DNA of 64,000 nucleotides, taken from assembly GCA_023269545.1 (NCBI GenBank), contig JAHFTB010000003.1:1-64000 (forward strand). Reading direction: 5' to 3'. A program made the translations under genes and the position numbers. Numbering within the stretch: position 1 is the stretch's first letter; every line of letters starts with the position of its first letter. The notes beneath the pieces were generated by a model, which worked only from the letters and a program-made list of their open reading frames with translations, was not told the DNA's origin and searched no databases. This document shows positions 27,132 to 35,815 of the stretch, in pieces. The stretch comes from Verrucomicrobiota bacterium (lineage in GTDB: Bacteria > Verrucomicrobiota > Verrucomicrobiia > Chthoniobacterales > Xiphinematobacteraceae).

Positions 27132-28291
27132 TATTCAGAACCTGAGGAAGGAGCTTTTGAATCCGGAACATTATCCGTGGAATAATTAGGAATTGGCTGG
27201 AGTCGAACTTGTGTCAGAGATCCGTCTGCGAGCATCATTTGGCCGGAAGTGACTACGGTCTCCCCTTTTTTCACTCCCTCCGTAATAACGATGAGATCAG
27301 CATGCAATTCCCCGGTTTTTACGGTTCGAAAATGAGCATGTCCTTTTGCATCTACCACAAACAAAAAAGGACCTTTTTGTCCGATTAATATGGCGGAATG
27401 TGGGACTAATATGGCGGAAGACAGAACATGAAGGATGAGCCTCACGTTTACAAACAGTCCCGGCCAGAGTGCACTATCCTTGTTTTCAAATTGTGCTCGT
27501 AATCGGAGGGTGCCAGACTGGGCGGATACTTCATTATCTAGGAATTGAAGCTTTCCCTTCGCTTCATAATTCGGCCTTCCCGGAACGGTGACCAGAACTT
27601 CCAATTCACGCCGATCAGAATGTTGGCGAATGTTTTCCAACTCAATTTCAGGAACTGTAAAATCTACATAGATGGGAGAGATCGTTTGGATATTTACTAA
27701 TTTTGTTGTATTGCCTGTGACCAAATTCCCGGTGTTTACCAGATAGACACCGGTCTTGCCTCCAATGGGAGAGGCAATGAAGCAATATCCTAAGTTAATA
27801 GTCGCTCGCTTAAGGGTGGCGTTTGTGGATTGTAATTTGCCTTCGCAGGCACGTTCCGAAGCCTGCGCATTGTCTAGGGTTTGAAGATCGATTGTCTGTG
27901 TTGCATAGAGTTTAGACTGACGTTGAAGCACTTGCTGAGCATTCCAAAGATTTGCTTGAGCAGCCTCCACATCTCCCTGTGCTTGCTGAAATGCCGCTTG
28001 GTAAGGCTCTGGATCTATGACAAACAACTTCTGTCCTGGTTGAACTATATCTCCTTCTTGAAAAAGAGTTTGAGAAAGGATACCCGTAACTTGCGCCTGA
28101 ATGGTTATGGAAGCAATAGTGACACAGTTACCAAAGGTATCTACATAAAAGGGGACATCTCGTGTGATGGCATGAACAGCATTTACCCAAGGGCCCGAAG
28201 GAAGGGACTCCGACTTCTTACAGGAAGTTAATAAAAAACCAAGGATAAATAGTAAGCGGAAGCATCCCCAAAATGATGGGCTGTTTTGCAC
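27131..28291 (-). CDS. RND efflux membrane-fusion lipoprotein (AcrA/MdtA-like)
   Basis: This 386-residue adaptor has a lipobox LLTSC with the lipidated Cys at residue 24. Next come the biotinyl-lipoyl half-motifs (ITIQAQVTGILSQTLFQEGD and VQPGQKLFVIDPEPYQAAF), an alpha-hairpin (about residues 110-165), the second lipoyl half (INLGYCFIASPIGGKTGVY), and beta-barrel plus membrane-proximal domains. It links the inner-membrane RND pump to an outer-membrane channel. It lies directly upstream of the pump gene with a 1-bp overlap. The 144-bp region upstream (28292-28435) shows only AT-rich sequence where the promoter must be. Confidence 0.92.
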   Translation of the reverse strand: MQNSPSFWGCFRLLFILGFLLTSCKKSESLPSGPWVNAVHAITRDVPFYVDTFGNCVTIASITIQAQVTGILSQTLFQEGDIVQPGQKLFVIDPEPYQAAFQQAQGDVEAAQANLWNAQQVLQRQSKLYATQTIDLQTLDNAQASERACEGKLQSTNATLKRATINLGYCFIASPIGGKTGVYLVNTGNLVTGNTTKLVNIQTISPIYVDFTVPEIELENIRQHSDRRELEVLVTVPGRPNYEAKGKLQFLDNEVSAQSGTLRLRAQFENKDSALWPGLFVNVRLILHVLSSAILVPHSAILIGQKGPFLFVVDAKGHAHFRTVKTGELHADLIVITEGVKKGETVVTSGQMMLADGSLTQVRLQPIPNYSTDNVPDSKAPSSGSE

Positions 28292-28435
28292 AAAGCATTA
28301 ATTATATAAAAAGTGGATAGGAAAACTAGAGGAAAATCCGCGTGCTCTGCATATAATAGCTTATCATGCTGTGTATTAATTAGTTAATATATAAATCCCA
28401 TTTTGGATTTGAAAGCTGTGAAAAAGGATCCGCTT

Positions 28436-29425
28436 CTATAAACTTATCAAAGAACAACCGCGTGGAAGCGCGGAAGGGTCGCGCCCGAGAAGTTCAAATC
28501 CATTTTCTCGTCGAATAGCAAGGTCACGGGTTTCCAGGACGCAAGTCGAACCGAGGTTTGCGAGATCGAAAAGACGAAGGATTCCAGTGCCACCGATGGG
28601 GCATTCCTGGTCTGTTTCGGGGTCAATTACTAGCGCGCGTGCCCAGGGGGGGGCGTGGTGAGGAGAAGATATGCCGCGTGCATAGAATTGAGAGGAAAGC
28701 TCGGTCATCCCGTATTCATTCATAATATCGGGAGTGGCTAAACCAAAGTGCTGTTCAAAAAGCTTATAGAGCTCAATTTTAGAAATTTCGCGTTGGGTTC
28801 CTTTATAGCCTCCGGTTTCGACAGCCAAGCTTCCGGTAGGTAAGGAGAATGATGGGAACTTTTCGAAGTAATCTAAAAAAGCGAGGGCCGTTCCAAAAAG
28901 TAGGGTAGGCGAATTACTTGCCATCTCTTGTAAGTTCTCCATTTTCGTCAAAACAAAGTTTTTCTGGGGAGTCAGCCATGCGGCCATTTGGGCAAGCGAG
29001 GAGTGAGGCGCTGTCTGTGGATGTGGCAATAAAGCGATGATCAGATAGTCTCTTGCTAACCCCGCCCGACGCCAACCTTCATAGGCGGCCCGCTCATAGA
29101 GACGTAGCGAGCGAAACCAGTGTTTTCCCGGTCTTGCTTTTGTAGTGCCGCTGGTATGAAAAACGCGAATGCTCTCGTTTTCCGAAAATGTGCTGATTCG
29201 AAATTCTTTGAAAGCTTCTTGAGGGATGGCTGGAATGGATTTCCACGAGGTGGGTGTGGAGGTGCTGAAAGTGGCCATGTAGGGATTATAAGCCACTTGA
29301 AATGCATGGGCTTCCAAAAGGAGAGATTCAAAAGATTCGTTACTGGTTCCCTCAATAAATTGTAGAATACGAGTTTCTAGTGAGGCATAAGCCTCGGAGG
29401 ATTGCGGACGCTCTAATGCGGACAT
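28436..29425 (-). CDS. LuxE/PaaK-like acyl-protein synthetase
   Basis: This 329-residue member of the ANL superfamily resembles LuxE acyl-protein synthetases. The phosphate-binding loop is FHTSGTTKARPGKHWF (about residue 88), followed by ETGGYKGTQREISK, IMNEYGMTELSSQFYARG and the LETRDLAIRRENGFELLGRD end. There is no C-terminal lid domain of the full-size synthetases, as in LuxE. It should adenylate a carboxylic acid and pass it to a thiol or partner protein. No luxC, luxD or luciferase genes are present, so bioluminescence is not implied. Stand-alone LuxE-like genes are known in Verrucomicrobiota. The substrate is unknown. Confidence 0.75.
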   Translation of the reverse strand: MSALERPQSSEAYASLETRILQFIEGTSNESFESLLLEAHAFQVAYNPYMATFSTSTPTSWKSIPAIPQEAFKEFRISTFSENESIRVFHTSGTTKARPGKHWFRSLRLYERAAYEGWRRAGLARDYLIIALLPHPQTAPHSSLAQMAAWLTPQKNFVLTKMENLQEMASNSPTLLFGTALAFLDYFEKFPSFSLPTGSLAVETGGYKGTQREISKIELYKLFEQHFGLATPDIMNEYGMTELSSQFYARGISSPHHAPPWARALVIDPETDQECPIGGTGILRLFDLANLGSTCVLETRDLAIRRENGFELLGRDPSALPRGCSLISL

Positions 29426-29561
29426 CAGTAATTTGATATGGGCTTTGCTATAAGGGCCAGGGCCGAATCATGAGGGTAAACGGATAACCCCCCACTGGAC
29501 AACCAGGAATTCCTCTCATCTGCATAGGATGCATTTGTGAGGCTCTGGTCATAGCCATGGA

Positions 29562-32354
29562 ATGAAATGTCTTCTATTTTTTCGCGTGTGTCATAGCTCA
29601 AAAGTTTGCCGAGGGGGGGCGATTGTATCGGGGGCGATTGTATGGAGGCCGATTGTATCAGGAGCGTTTTTATTGGGAGCTATTGCTTTTTGTGCAGTCG
29701 CTCGGGAAATAGGTGGGGGGCTGACGGCGGAAGAAGTGATTCGTGAAGGGGATAATGCTCTGGCCGCGGGAAGGTGGGCCGAGGCGGTGATGCTCTATGA
29801 GCAATTTTTGAAAGATTTTGGATCCGCCCCGGAGGCAACTCCTCTCCTCGGTCGGATACGATATGCCATTGCTCGATGCTATGTCAGTAAAGGGGATTTC
29901 TCCTCGGCATTGACTGCTATCCGAAATGCCAGGGAAACCTCATCGGATTCAACAGAGTCGCAACCTCAAGGGATTGAAAAAAATCAGAATCTCCTGCTGT
30001 GGAAAGGTATTGCTCAATTGGAGACCGGGGCGGCACGGGAGGCGGCTGCAACCTTTGCTGATTTCTTGAAGTCATATCCATCAGCCGGACGGGGAGGACA
30101 ACGCCTTGTTTCTGAACTCATCGTACTTCGCGCAATCGCCTTGATCCAGGCGGGAAGTGGTCGCGAAGCTGTACAATGGCTGGACGAGCAAAATAAGTCC
30201 GCAATTTCTGATTATTATCAGGTTCGGATGCAACTATTAAAAGTAGTAGCCTTCGGAGAAGACGATGCCGCTGCGGTAGAGGCGCTTCTTCAAATTTCCC
30301 CTTTTACGCCTTTCGGAAGGGCTAAATTACAGCTTCTGGCGGTTGCATTGGCACAAAGTTTACTGCGAAAAGAAAGTCCACTCTTAGCTCTGCGTGCTCT
30401 TAGTATCCTGTTAACTCGAAATGAAGTCTTACAAAATCAGCAAACGATGGAGGCTCTGGTTGAATTTAAAGAAGAAGATGTTCTATGGGCACGGAGGCGC
30501 GAACAATCTTTACGTCAGGATAGGAAAGAATTCGAACGAGTGCAAAATTGGGATGATTCTATTTTATTGCTCAGGGCAACTGCTTTTTTTGATTTACAAC
30601 GTTATCGGGAAGCGGCTCTGGCATTGGAAGCCTTGCAGAATCCCGGTGTCGATGAATTCATTACCGCACTTCGCTGCTGGCTCTTAGCGGAAAGTCCTCG
30701 AAATTGTTTGAATGTGATTCAGAAATTCGGCAAGCGGTTTGCCCCATCTCCAAAATTATCGCTCAGCCGATTATTAGAAGGCACCGCTCATCTCATGTTG
30801 GAAGATTTTGAGGCCGCTCTCAGTTCCTTTCGTTCTATTCAAAGTGGGGAATTTGTGGAGAACGCACGAATACAAGAAATCAAAGCTCTTCTTATGGCGC
30901 GGAAAGACGAGGAGGCACTTCAGGTCATCACGGTATTGGTTTCTCTTTCTCCTCATAGCCCTTTCCTCGAAGAGGTCCTCTATCTGCGAGGAGTGGCGTT
31001 GAATAATAAAGAGGAATATGATGCTTGTCGAGATGCTATGAGTGATCTTATTCGCCGTTTTCCTAAGGGAGACCGAATGCCGGGGGCTTCCTTTTTGAAG
31101 GCAAGTGCCGCACACCGTAAAATGGATTTTCCTACCGCAATTATCGAATTGCGTGAGGTTCTCCGGAAATTTCCCGGCTCTAAAGATGAAGCGGAAATAC
31201 TGCTTTTACTGGGAGATGCGCTCTTAGATCAACGAAAAATTGAAGAGGGCATCGCGACCTATCGAAAGGTCCCCTGTTCTCCGCTCGGGCTCCATGAGAT
31301 GGCAGTTTTCCGACTCGGAAAAGTGTTAAAAAAATTAGGCAGACTACAGGAACTTCGAAGTGAAATGGAACGCTTTCATCGGGAGCATCCGGAAAGCATG
31401 CGTTTGGCTGAGGCTATTAGAGAAATCGGGTATCAAGCTAAGCCACAAGTCGTGCGCGAGCTTTATTGGAAAGCTTTGGAGCAGCAAGGGGTTAATGTCC
31501 ATGCCAGTGCCATAGAGCTCCTTCTTCAAGATCTACAAAAACTTTATACCGCGGAGGGAACCCGGGTGGACTATCAAAAACGGATTGTACACATTCGTAA
31601 ACAAGCTCTCTCCGATGGGAAAAATATTTTGGCTCTTCGGATGGCTTGGGCTGAAAGCCGATTAATAGAAGACCCCTTACAAAAGGCTCAATTTATTTTC
31701 GCTTGTCTCACTGACGATCAGATGGAGCATGCGAGTTCCCGATTATTGTCCGATTTTGCTGATTCTTTAGAGACGGCGAAATATTACGAACAAGCGGAAA
31801 CACTTTATCAGAATATATTGAAATGGCATCCCTCTGCTGATGAACGTGACCGTGCGCTTGCTGGCTTGGCACGTGTTGCTCAGGAACGCGGATCCAAGGA
31901 TGAATCGCTCCGTTATTGGAGACAATTGCTCCAACAGACACCCGAATCCCGCTTTGTTCCGGAAGTGCATTTAGCCGAGGCCTTGGCGCTCATGAATGTA
32001 AAAGAGCATCAGGAACGGGCATCTTTAGAGTTTCATAAAGTGATTCGACACGATCTTGCAAGTCGAGCACACAAGGTGGAAGCACTTTATCGATTGGGGG
32101 AGCTACAAATGAATAATGGTCAACCCGGATTGGCCATACCCTACTTTCAACGTATTTATATTGCTTATTGGGCAGAGAAAAAATGGGTGGCACAAGCTTA
32201 TTTGCGCAGTGCGACGGCATTTAAAATGTTAGGAGATGACCAGAGTATGCAGCGCACTTATCAGGAGATGATAGAACGAGAAGATTTAAAAGATCTGCCA
32301 GAATTTCACGAAGCTAAAGAAAAATTAACTCAAAATAAATTTGAATCTTATTAA
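29562..32354 (+). CDS. large tetratricopeptide-repeat protein, probably periplasmic
   Basis: This 930-residue protein is built almost wholly of TPR-type helical hairpins. Examples are EEVIREGDNALAAGRWAEAV, EILLLLGDALLDQRKIEEGI and EALYRLGELQMNNGQPGLAI near the C-terminus. The N-terminus is a hydrophobic export signal (ending about AFCAVAREIGGG) that contains a 15-bp tandem repeat. It is the first gene of a run with an unknown secreted protein, ExbB and two ExbD proteins, an arrangement suggesting a periplasmic scaffold for an energised outer-membrane system. YbgF-like function is an alternative but not demonstrable. It overlaps the next gene by 14 bp. Confidence 0.8.
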   Translation: MKCLLFFRVCHSSKVCRGGAIVSGAIVWRPIVSGAFLLGAIAFCAVAREIGGGLTAEEVIREGDNALAAGRWAEAVMLYEQFLKDFGSAPEATPLLGRIRYAIARCYVSKGDFSSALTAIRNARETSSDSTESQPQGIEKNQNLLLWKGIAQLETGAAREAAATFADFLKSYPSAGRGGQRLVSELIVLRAIALIQAGSGREAVQWLDEQNKSAISDYYQVRMQLLKVVAFGEDDAAAVEALLQISPFTPFGRAKLQLLAVALAQSLLRKESPLLALRALSILLTRNEVLQNQQTMEALVEFKEEDVLWARRREQSLRQDRKEFERVQNWDDSILLLRATAFFDLQRYREAALALEALQNPGVDEFITALRCWLLAESPRNCLNVIQKFGKRFAPSPKLSLSRLLEGTAHLMLEDFEAALSSFRSIQSGEFVENARIQEIKALLMARKDEEALQVITVLVSLSPHSPFLEEVLYLRGVALNNKEEYDACRDAMSDLIRRFPKGDRMPGASFLKASAAHRKMDFPTAIIELREVLRKFPGSKDEAEILLLLGDALLDQRKIEEGIATYRKVPCSPLGLHEMAVFRLGKVLKKLGRLQELRSEMERFHREHPESMRLAEAIREIGYQAKPQVVRELYWKALEQQGVNVHASAIELLLQDLQKLYTAEGTRVDYQKRIVHIRKQALSDGKNILALRMAWAESRLIEDPLQKAQFIFACLTDDQMEHASSRLLSDFADSLETAKYYEQAETLYQNILKWHPSADERDRALAGLARVAQERGSKDESLRYWRQLLQQTPESRFVPEVHLAEALALMNVKEHQERASLEFHKVIRHDLASRAHKVEALYRLGELQMNNGQPGLAIPYFQRIYIAYWAEKKWVAQAYLRSATAFKMLGDDQSMQRTYQEMIEREDLKDLPEFHEAKEKLTQNKFESY
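29621..29668 (+). repeat. three-unit tandem 15-bp repeat in the signal peptide of the TPR protein
   Basis: CGATTGTAT occurs three times at 15-bp spacing with G-rich spacers, encoding an (A/P)IV(S/W)(G/R) five-residue period within the hydrophobic export signal. Being in frame, gain or loss of a unit would only change signal-peptide length. Confidence 0.6.
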
Positions 32355-33249
32355 GCCATTCGGATGTATGCTGAATCTCTTGCTCTTAGCAGTGATGGAG
32401 GTCGCTATCGGAAAGGAAATGCCGCTTTCCGGAACCCTGTATTCCTTCCATATGGACAATGGAGATATCAGGGATGGAGATGTCATTGGAACAAAAGATG
32501 ACTGCATTCGTATTCAGCTTTCTAAAGCTTCCGGGGATGCGGTGGTCTCGGTATTATTAAAAAAAAAATCGATGCGCAAAGTGATTCCCTTGCAATGGGA
32601 GATTTGGGAATCTGCAATTAAATCAGGAAATCAAGACGTCTTGAAAAGGGGTTGGAATGCGATGAATAGTTTATTATGTATTCCTGGAGCTCGTGTGGGA
32701 TGGATTGGGAATGCACTCGCTCATTCGTTGAGCAAGAGGAACCATTCTCCCTCGACGCAATTTCCTGACAGCCACCTCCAAATGGCTCAAGACCTGTACG
32801 CTCTCATTGAAGAAAAGTCTCACTGTCCAGAAGAGCGGGCGGTTGCTCGCGCCGGATGCCTGCGTATCCGGATATTGCAAGGAAAGTGTCACGAGGTGGT
32901 GGAGGAAGTGGAGGCCTGGGCGAGGGAATCTCCGCATCTCCCGGTCGAGGTCTGGGATATTTTGGGAGAAAGCCTTTTACTAGAGGCGGAGAGGCTGGTT
33001 CAAGAACATCCTCGTTGGGAACAGGATCGGTTTGTGAAGCCAAAAATGACCGCTCTCCTCAATGAGGCGTTGAATGCTTCTTTCATGGCATTTGTGCGTT
33101 ACCCTGTTCGGGAAAACCCTGCGGCTCGCGGCCTTCTGAGAAGCGCCCACATCTATTCCTTATGGGGAAATTCGAAATTATCTGAACAGTGCATTTCTGA
33201 TGTGACGACTTTCTATCCTCAATTCCAAAAGCAAAACAAGCCCGATTAA
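32341..33249 (+). CDS. uncharacterised secreted protein of the TPR/ExbBD cluster
   Basis: I do not recognise this 302-residue protein by function. It has an N-terminal hydrophobic segment (LNLLLLAVMEVAIG) that looks like a signal peptide. A basic beta-rich stretch follows (about residues 28-75, GTLYSFHMDNGDIRDGDVIG), then an all-helical domain with TPR-like spacing (SHLQMAQDLYALIEEK, CHEVVEEVEAWARE). The start is a TTG at 32341 overlapping the TPR gene by 14 bp, or an ATG at 32368; the latter sits just before the hydrophobic core and fits a signal peptide well. The overlap and direction put it in one transcript with the TPR protein and ExbB, so a partner role in that periplasmic system is inferred. 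Confidence 0.65.
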   Translation: MNLIKPFGCMLNLLLLAVMEVAIGKEMPLSGTLYSFHMDNGDIRDGDVIGTKDDCIRIQLSKASGDAVVSVLLKKKSMRKVIPLQWEIWESAIKSGNQDVLKRGWNAMNSLLCIPGARVGWIGNALAHSLSKRNHSPSTQFPDSHLQMAQDLYALIEEKSHCPEERAVARAGCLRIRILQGKCHEVVEEVEAWARESPHLPVEVWDILGESLLLEAERLVQEHPRWEQDRFVKPKMTALLNEALNASFMAFVRYPVRENPAARGLLRSAHIYSLWGNSKLSEQCISDVTTFYPQFQKQNKPD

Positions 33250-33271
33250 AACAATTTGAATAAAAACGACT

Positions 33272-34018
33272 ATGAAACGCGGAGCACTGATAAGAATATT
33301 AGTAATGATGATGGTATGGATCCCATCGGGTCCTATCGCCAATGCCTCTTTTTCGCAGGAGTCGGGTAAAAATAACGACCGGAAGACGCTGTTAGATTTA
33401 TTTCTGTCTGGAGGAATTCTGATGTGGCCACTGCTATTATGTTCGGCAGGTACAGCTACGGTATCCGCTTATTGCATTTTACAAATTAATAGCAAAAAAG
33501 TCATGCCCAAAGAACAAACCGAGATCGCCTTTCAACACCTGCGTTCGGGAGATGCGACCGGCGCTTATACAGCCTGTCAAAAATGGACAACCCTATTTTC
33601 TGCCGTACTCTCTTCCGCATTATTAAAGGTTAATTATGATAGGGATTTAGCTAATAAGTCCTCCATGGAAGAGGCAGCTAGCGAAACGCTTGCTGCTGAA
33701 GAAACGCGGCTCATGCTTTGGGTCAATTATTTAAATGTTTTCGCTACGATTGCGCCCATGCTGGGATTGTTAGGTACGGTGACGGGAATGATTGCGAGTT
33801 TTGATCAACTGGCTCTCGGTAAGGTGGAGCCTGCCGATCTTGCGGGGGGAATTGCAGAAGCCATGGTGACGACTGCGGGGGGATTGATCGTGGGAATTCC
33901 CGCAATGTTTGCCTATTTCTATTTCCGTAATTTACTGACGGTTTCGCTGAGTCGTGTACAAAGCCAGATTTCTTTTTTAATTGACGTAATTTCCGGAGAG
34001 TTGCGATTGGAGGGATAA
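33272..34018 (+). CDS. exbB: ExbB/TolQ/MotA-family proton channel protein
   Basis: This 248-residue protein has a cleavable-looking N-terminal segment (ending about IANASFS), as in the long ExbB forms. A first membrane helix (GGILMWPLLLCSAGTATVSA) and the paired C-terminal helices with the family signature (NVFATIAPMLGLLGTVTGMI, then GGIAEAMVTTAGGLIVGIPA) follow. With ExbD it forms the proton-driven motor that energises outer-membrane or periplasmic partners. No tonB gene is visible here. The gene lies 22 bp after the unknown secreted gene and 8 bp before the first exbD. Confidence 0.92.
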   Translation: MKRGALIRILVMMMVWIPSGPIANASFSQESGKNNDRKTLLDLFLSGGILMWPLLLCSAGTATVSAYCILQINSKKVMPKEQTEIAFQHLRSGDATGAYTACQKWTTLFSAVLSSALLKVNYDRDLANKSSMEEAASETLAAEETRLMLWVNYLNVFATIAPMLGLLGTVTGMIASFDQLALGKVEPADLAGGIAEAMVTTAGGLIVGIPAMFAYFYFRNLLTVSLSRVQSQISFLIDVISGELRLEG

Positions 34019-34026
34019 ATGATCTG

Positions 34027-34452
34027 ATGAAATATCGATACCGCGTTGAGGCGGAGGTACCTTTTCCTCTGGCTCCTATGATTGATTTAACTTTTTTGTT
34101 ATTGATTTTTTTTATGGTGACTTCACGGATTTCTCAGGAAACTGTGCAAGAAACGGTCCGATTGCCGCTAGCGAGCGTCGGTCATATCCCCGTAGATGCC
34201 AGCCACCGCGATGTGATCGATGTCTGTGAAGGTGGCAAAGTGTCCATTGCGAAAAAAATGATGGATCGGGGAGGACTGGAAAAATACCTTCAATCTCACC
34301 TTAAGAGTATCCCTCATCGCAAAATATATTTGCGCGCGGATGTAGGTACCCCCGCACGCATCATTAAAGAAATTGTCACCATAGCAACCGAAGCTGGAGC
34401 GAGTCAGATGGTGATAGGGGTTTATAGCGGAATTCCGCTATATCAGCAATGA
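34027..34452 (+). CDS. exbD: ExbD/TolR-family protein 1
   Basis: This 141-residue protein has a cytoplasmic N-terminus and a single membrane helix carrying the essential Asp in PLAPMIDLTFLLLIFFMVTS. A periplasmic domain follows with YLRADVGTPARIIKEIVTIA near the end, typical of ExbD/TolR. It overlaps the second exbD by 4 bp (ATGA). Two ExbD paralogues with one ExbB suggest a heteromeric plug in the motor. Confidence 0.92.
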   Translation: MKYRYRVEAEVPFPLAPMIDLTFLLLIFFMVTSRISQETVQETVRLPLASVGHIPVDASHRDVIDVCEGGKVSIAKKMMDRGGLEKYLQSHLKSIPHRKIYLRADVGTPARIIKEIVTIATEAGASQMVIGVYSGIPLYQQ

Positions 34453-34889
34453 AACGCAAGCCCACTCCTTCTTTTCCAGTAGAAATGCCGATGGGAGCTA
34501 TGATTGATATGGTATTTCTTCTTTTGGTATTTTTTTTAGTCAATGCGCGTCCACTTCCTCAGGAAAAAGAAATTCCGCTTTCACTGCCTGGAACGGTTTC
34601 TCAGGAACAACCTGTCGAAATTCCCGAGGAACTCCGTATAGTGATTACTGGAAAGGGAGAGGTCTTGCTAAATGACGCGATGCTAGATGACTTGAACACT
34701 CGGGAAATGCCTATGTTACAGATGGCTTTATCCCGCTTTCGCGAAGCTGCCGCAGCGAACCGTTCACTCCCATTCGTTATGTTAGAGGTGGCAGATACCG
34801 CCACACATCAAAGAATTGTAGATGTTTTGAATACTTGCACAAAGGCTCAGATCACCTCTGTGACATTTGCACTGGAGGAGGAACTATAG
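34449..34889 (+). CDS. exbD: ExbD/TolR-family protein 2
   Basis: This 146-residue paralogue has the same architecture: PMGAMIDMVFLLLVFFLVNA with the proton-carrying Asp in the helix, then a periplasmic domain ending in IVDVLNTCTKAQITSVTFAL. It shares the core helix with the first ExbD but differs strongly in the periplasmic part, so the two copies are an old duplication with separate partners rather than a recent one. It is the last gene of the tight run. A 150-bp gap without a visible terminator follows. Confidence 0.92.
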   Translation: MKRKPTPSFPVEMPMGAMIDMVFLLLVFFLVNARPLPQEKEIPLSLPGTVSQEQPVEIPEELRIVITGKGEVLLNDAMLDDLNTREMPMLQMALSRFREAAAANRSLPFVMLEVADTATHQRIVDVLNTCTKAQITSVTFALEEEL

Positions 34890-35040
34890 CGATCATTTAA
34901 ATATCTTTCTGTATACTTCGTTGATTTGAGTTTCTTTAAAATTGGTTTATTTTCTATTGCTAATGTAAATCCCGTGGAAGGCTGAGCAAATATTTGTTGC
35001 ACAGCGCTCTATTTTCCCTGAGCGGGAAGATGCGGATAGC

Positions 35041-35607
35041 ATGAGCATCACATCAAAACACAAATCACATATGTCAACACCCATATCATCTGTATCTCGA
35101 TACATAAACCTTCAGCCAATCCATGCCGTACAAGCAGCTTTAGATCTGAACCAGCAGCTAAACAACGACCGCAAGGTCACAGAGATGTTAGATTCGCTGA
35201 GTAATCAGCTAGGTGGAAAAAAGATTGAGCAACTCGCCACGCTGGTAGCTCAAAGGCAGAATCAGGGAATTTATAAAAATCTAGAATGCCTTCATAGCAA
35301 GATGCTTCCAAAGCTTCTGTGTATTAAGGAAATAGAGGCCGCGCGTGCTGCTTTAAATGCTTTGGATTCCAACCAGCAGGCAAACCTTCAGGGGAAAGCT
35401 TGTAAAATTGCTCAGCTTATTGGCCGGGAAGACCGGACTCCATTAGATTGTAATAAAAGAGCTCATCTTAAAAGAGTGAAAGTTCCTCTTGAGAGTAGAG
35501 CCGAAGAAAAAAGAATCACACCGGATAAGAAATTCGAACAGATTGTGAGCAGTCTCTCTCCAGTGTCTGCATTCATAAATATCATCCATCCGTTGATTCG
35601 TGAGTAA
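35041..35607 (+). CDS. orphan helical protein, possibly secreted
   Basis: I do not recognise this 188-residue protein. It starts MSITSKHKSHMSTPISSVSR, a Ser/Thr/Lys-rich, unstructured-looking N-terminus, and is then mostly helical and Gln/Asn-rich (NLQPIHAVQAALDLNQQLNN; EAARAALNALDSNQQANLQG). There is no membrane helix or Sec signal. It interrupts the exbD / vWA gene run and is AT-richer to the eye than its neighbours. The first residues resemble the orphan at 13919-14449 (both begin MSIT). Type III-type effector or lineage-specific cytoplasmic protein are both possible; nothing in the window shows a secretion machine. Confidence 0.6.
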   Translation: MSITSKHKSHMSTPISSVSRYINLQPIHAVQAALDLNQQLNNDRKVTEMLDSLSNQLGGKKIEQLATLVAQRQNQGIYKNLECLHSKMLPKLLCIKEIEAARAALNALDSNQQANLQGKACKIAQLIGREDRTPLDCNKRAHLKRVKVPLESRAEEKRITPDKKFEQIVSSLSPVSAFINIIHPLIRE

Positions 35608-35690
35608 CCGATCACGTCTCGAAAAATCCTGAACTTGTGCTTCTCGATGGTAAAAACTTCTTATCATCGAGGAGCCGATTCATTCCCTGC

Positions 35691-35815
35691 TACTCAGGAC
35701 CTGGGCTTTCTTTTTTTAAGAGAGATAGAACGAGACGAAGATAAAAAGAGGCAAAGTCTCCTTCATTCCATGCAGTTCTTGGGGGCAATTCGCAGCTTTT
35801 TAAAGCCGAAGGTTC
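35691..35815 (+). repeat. dispersed hairpin repeat, copy A, at the 5' end of the vWA gene
   Basis: It contains CTGGGCTTTCTT, a spacer, then CATGCAGTTCTTGGGGGCAA and TTCGCAGCTTTTTAAAG, matching copy B (reverse strand of 48250-48380) and copy C (41475-41575). The spacer is longer here. Its ATG at 35770 is in frame with the vWA gene and gives the product the N-terminus MQFLGAIR, which also occurs upstream of the ABC ATPase at 48303. Confidence 0.7.

Noticed and set aside
28436-29425. Bioluminescence locus suggested by a LuxE-like protein
   Set aside because: No luxC, luxD, luxA or luxB genes are present; LuxE-like acyl-protein synthetases occur alone in non-luminous bacteria.
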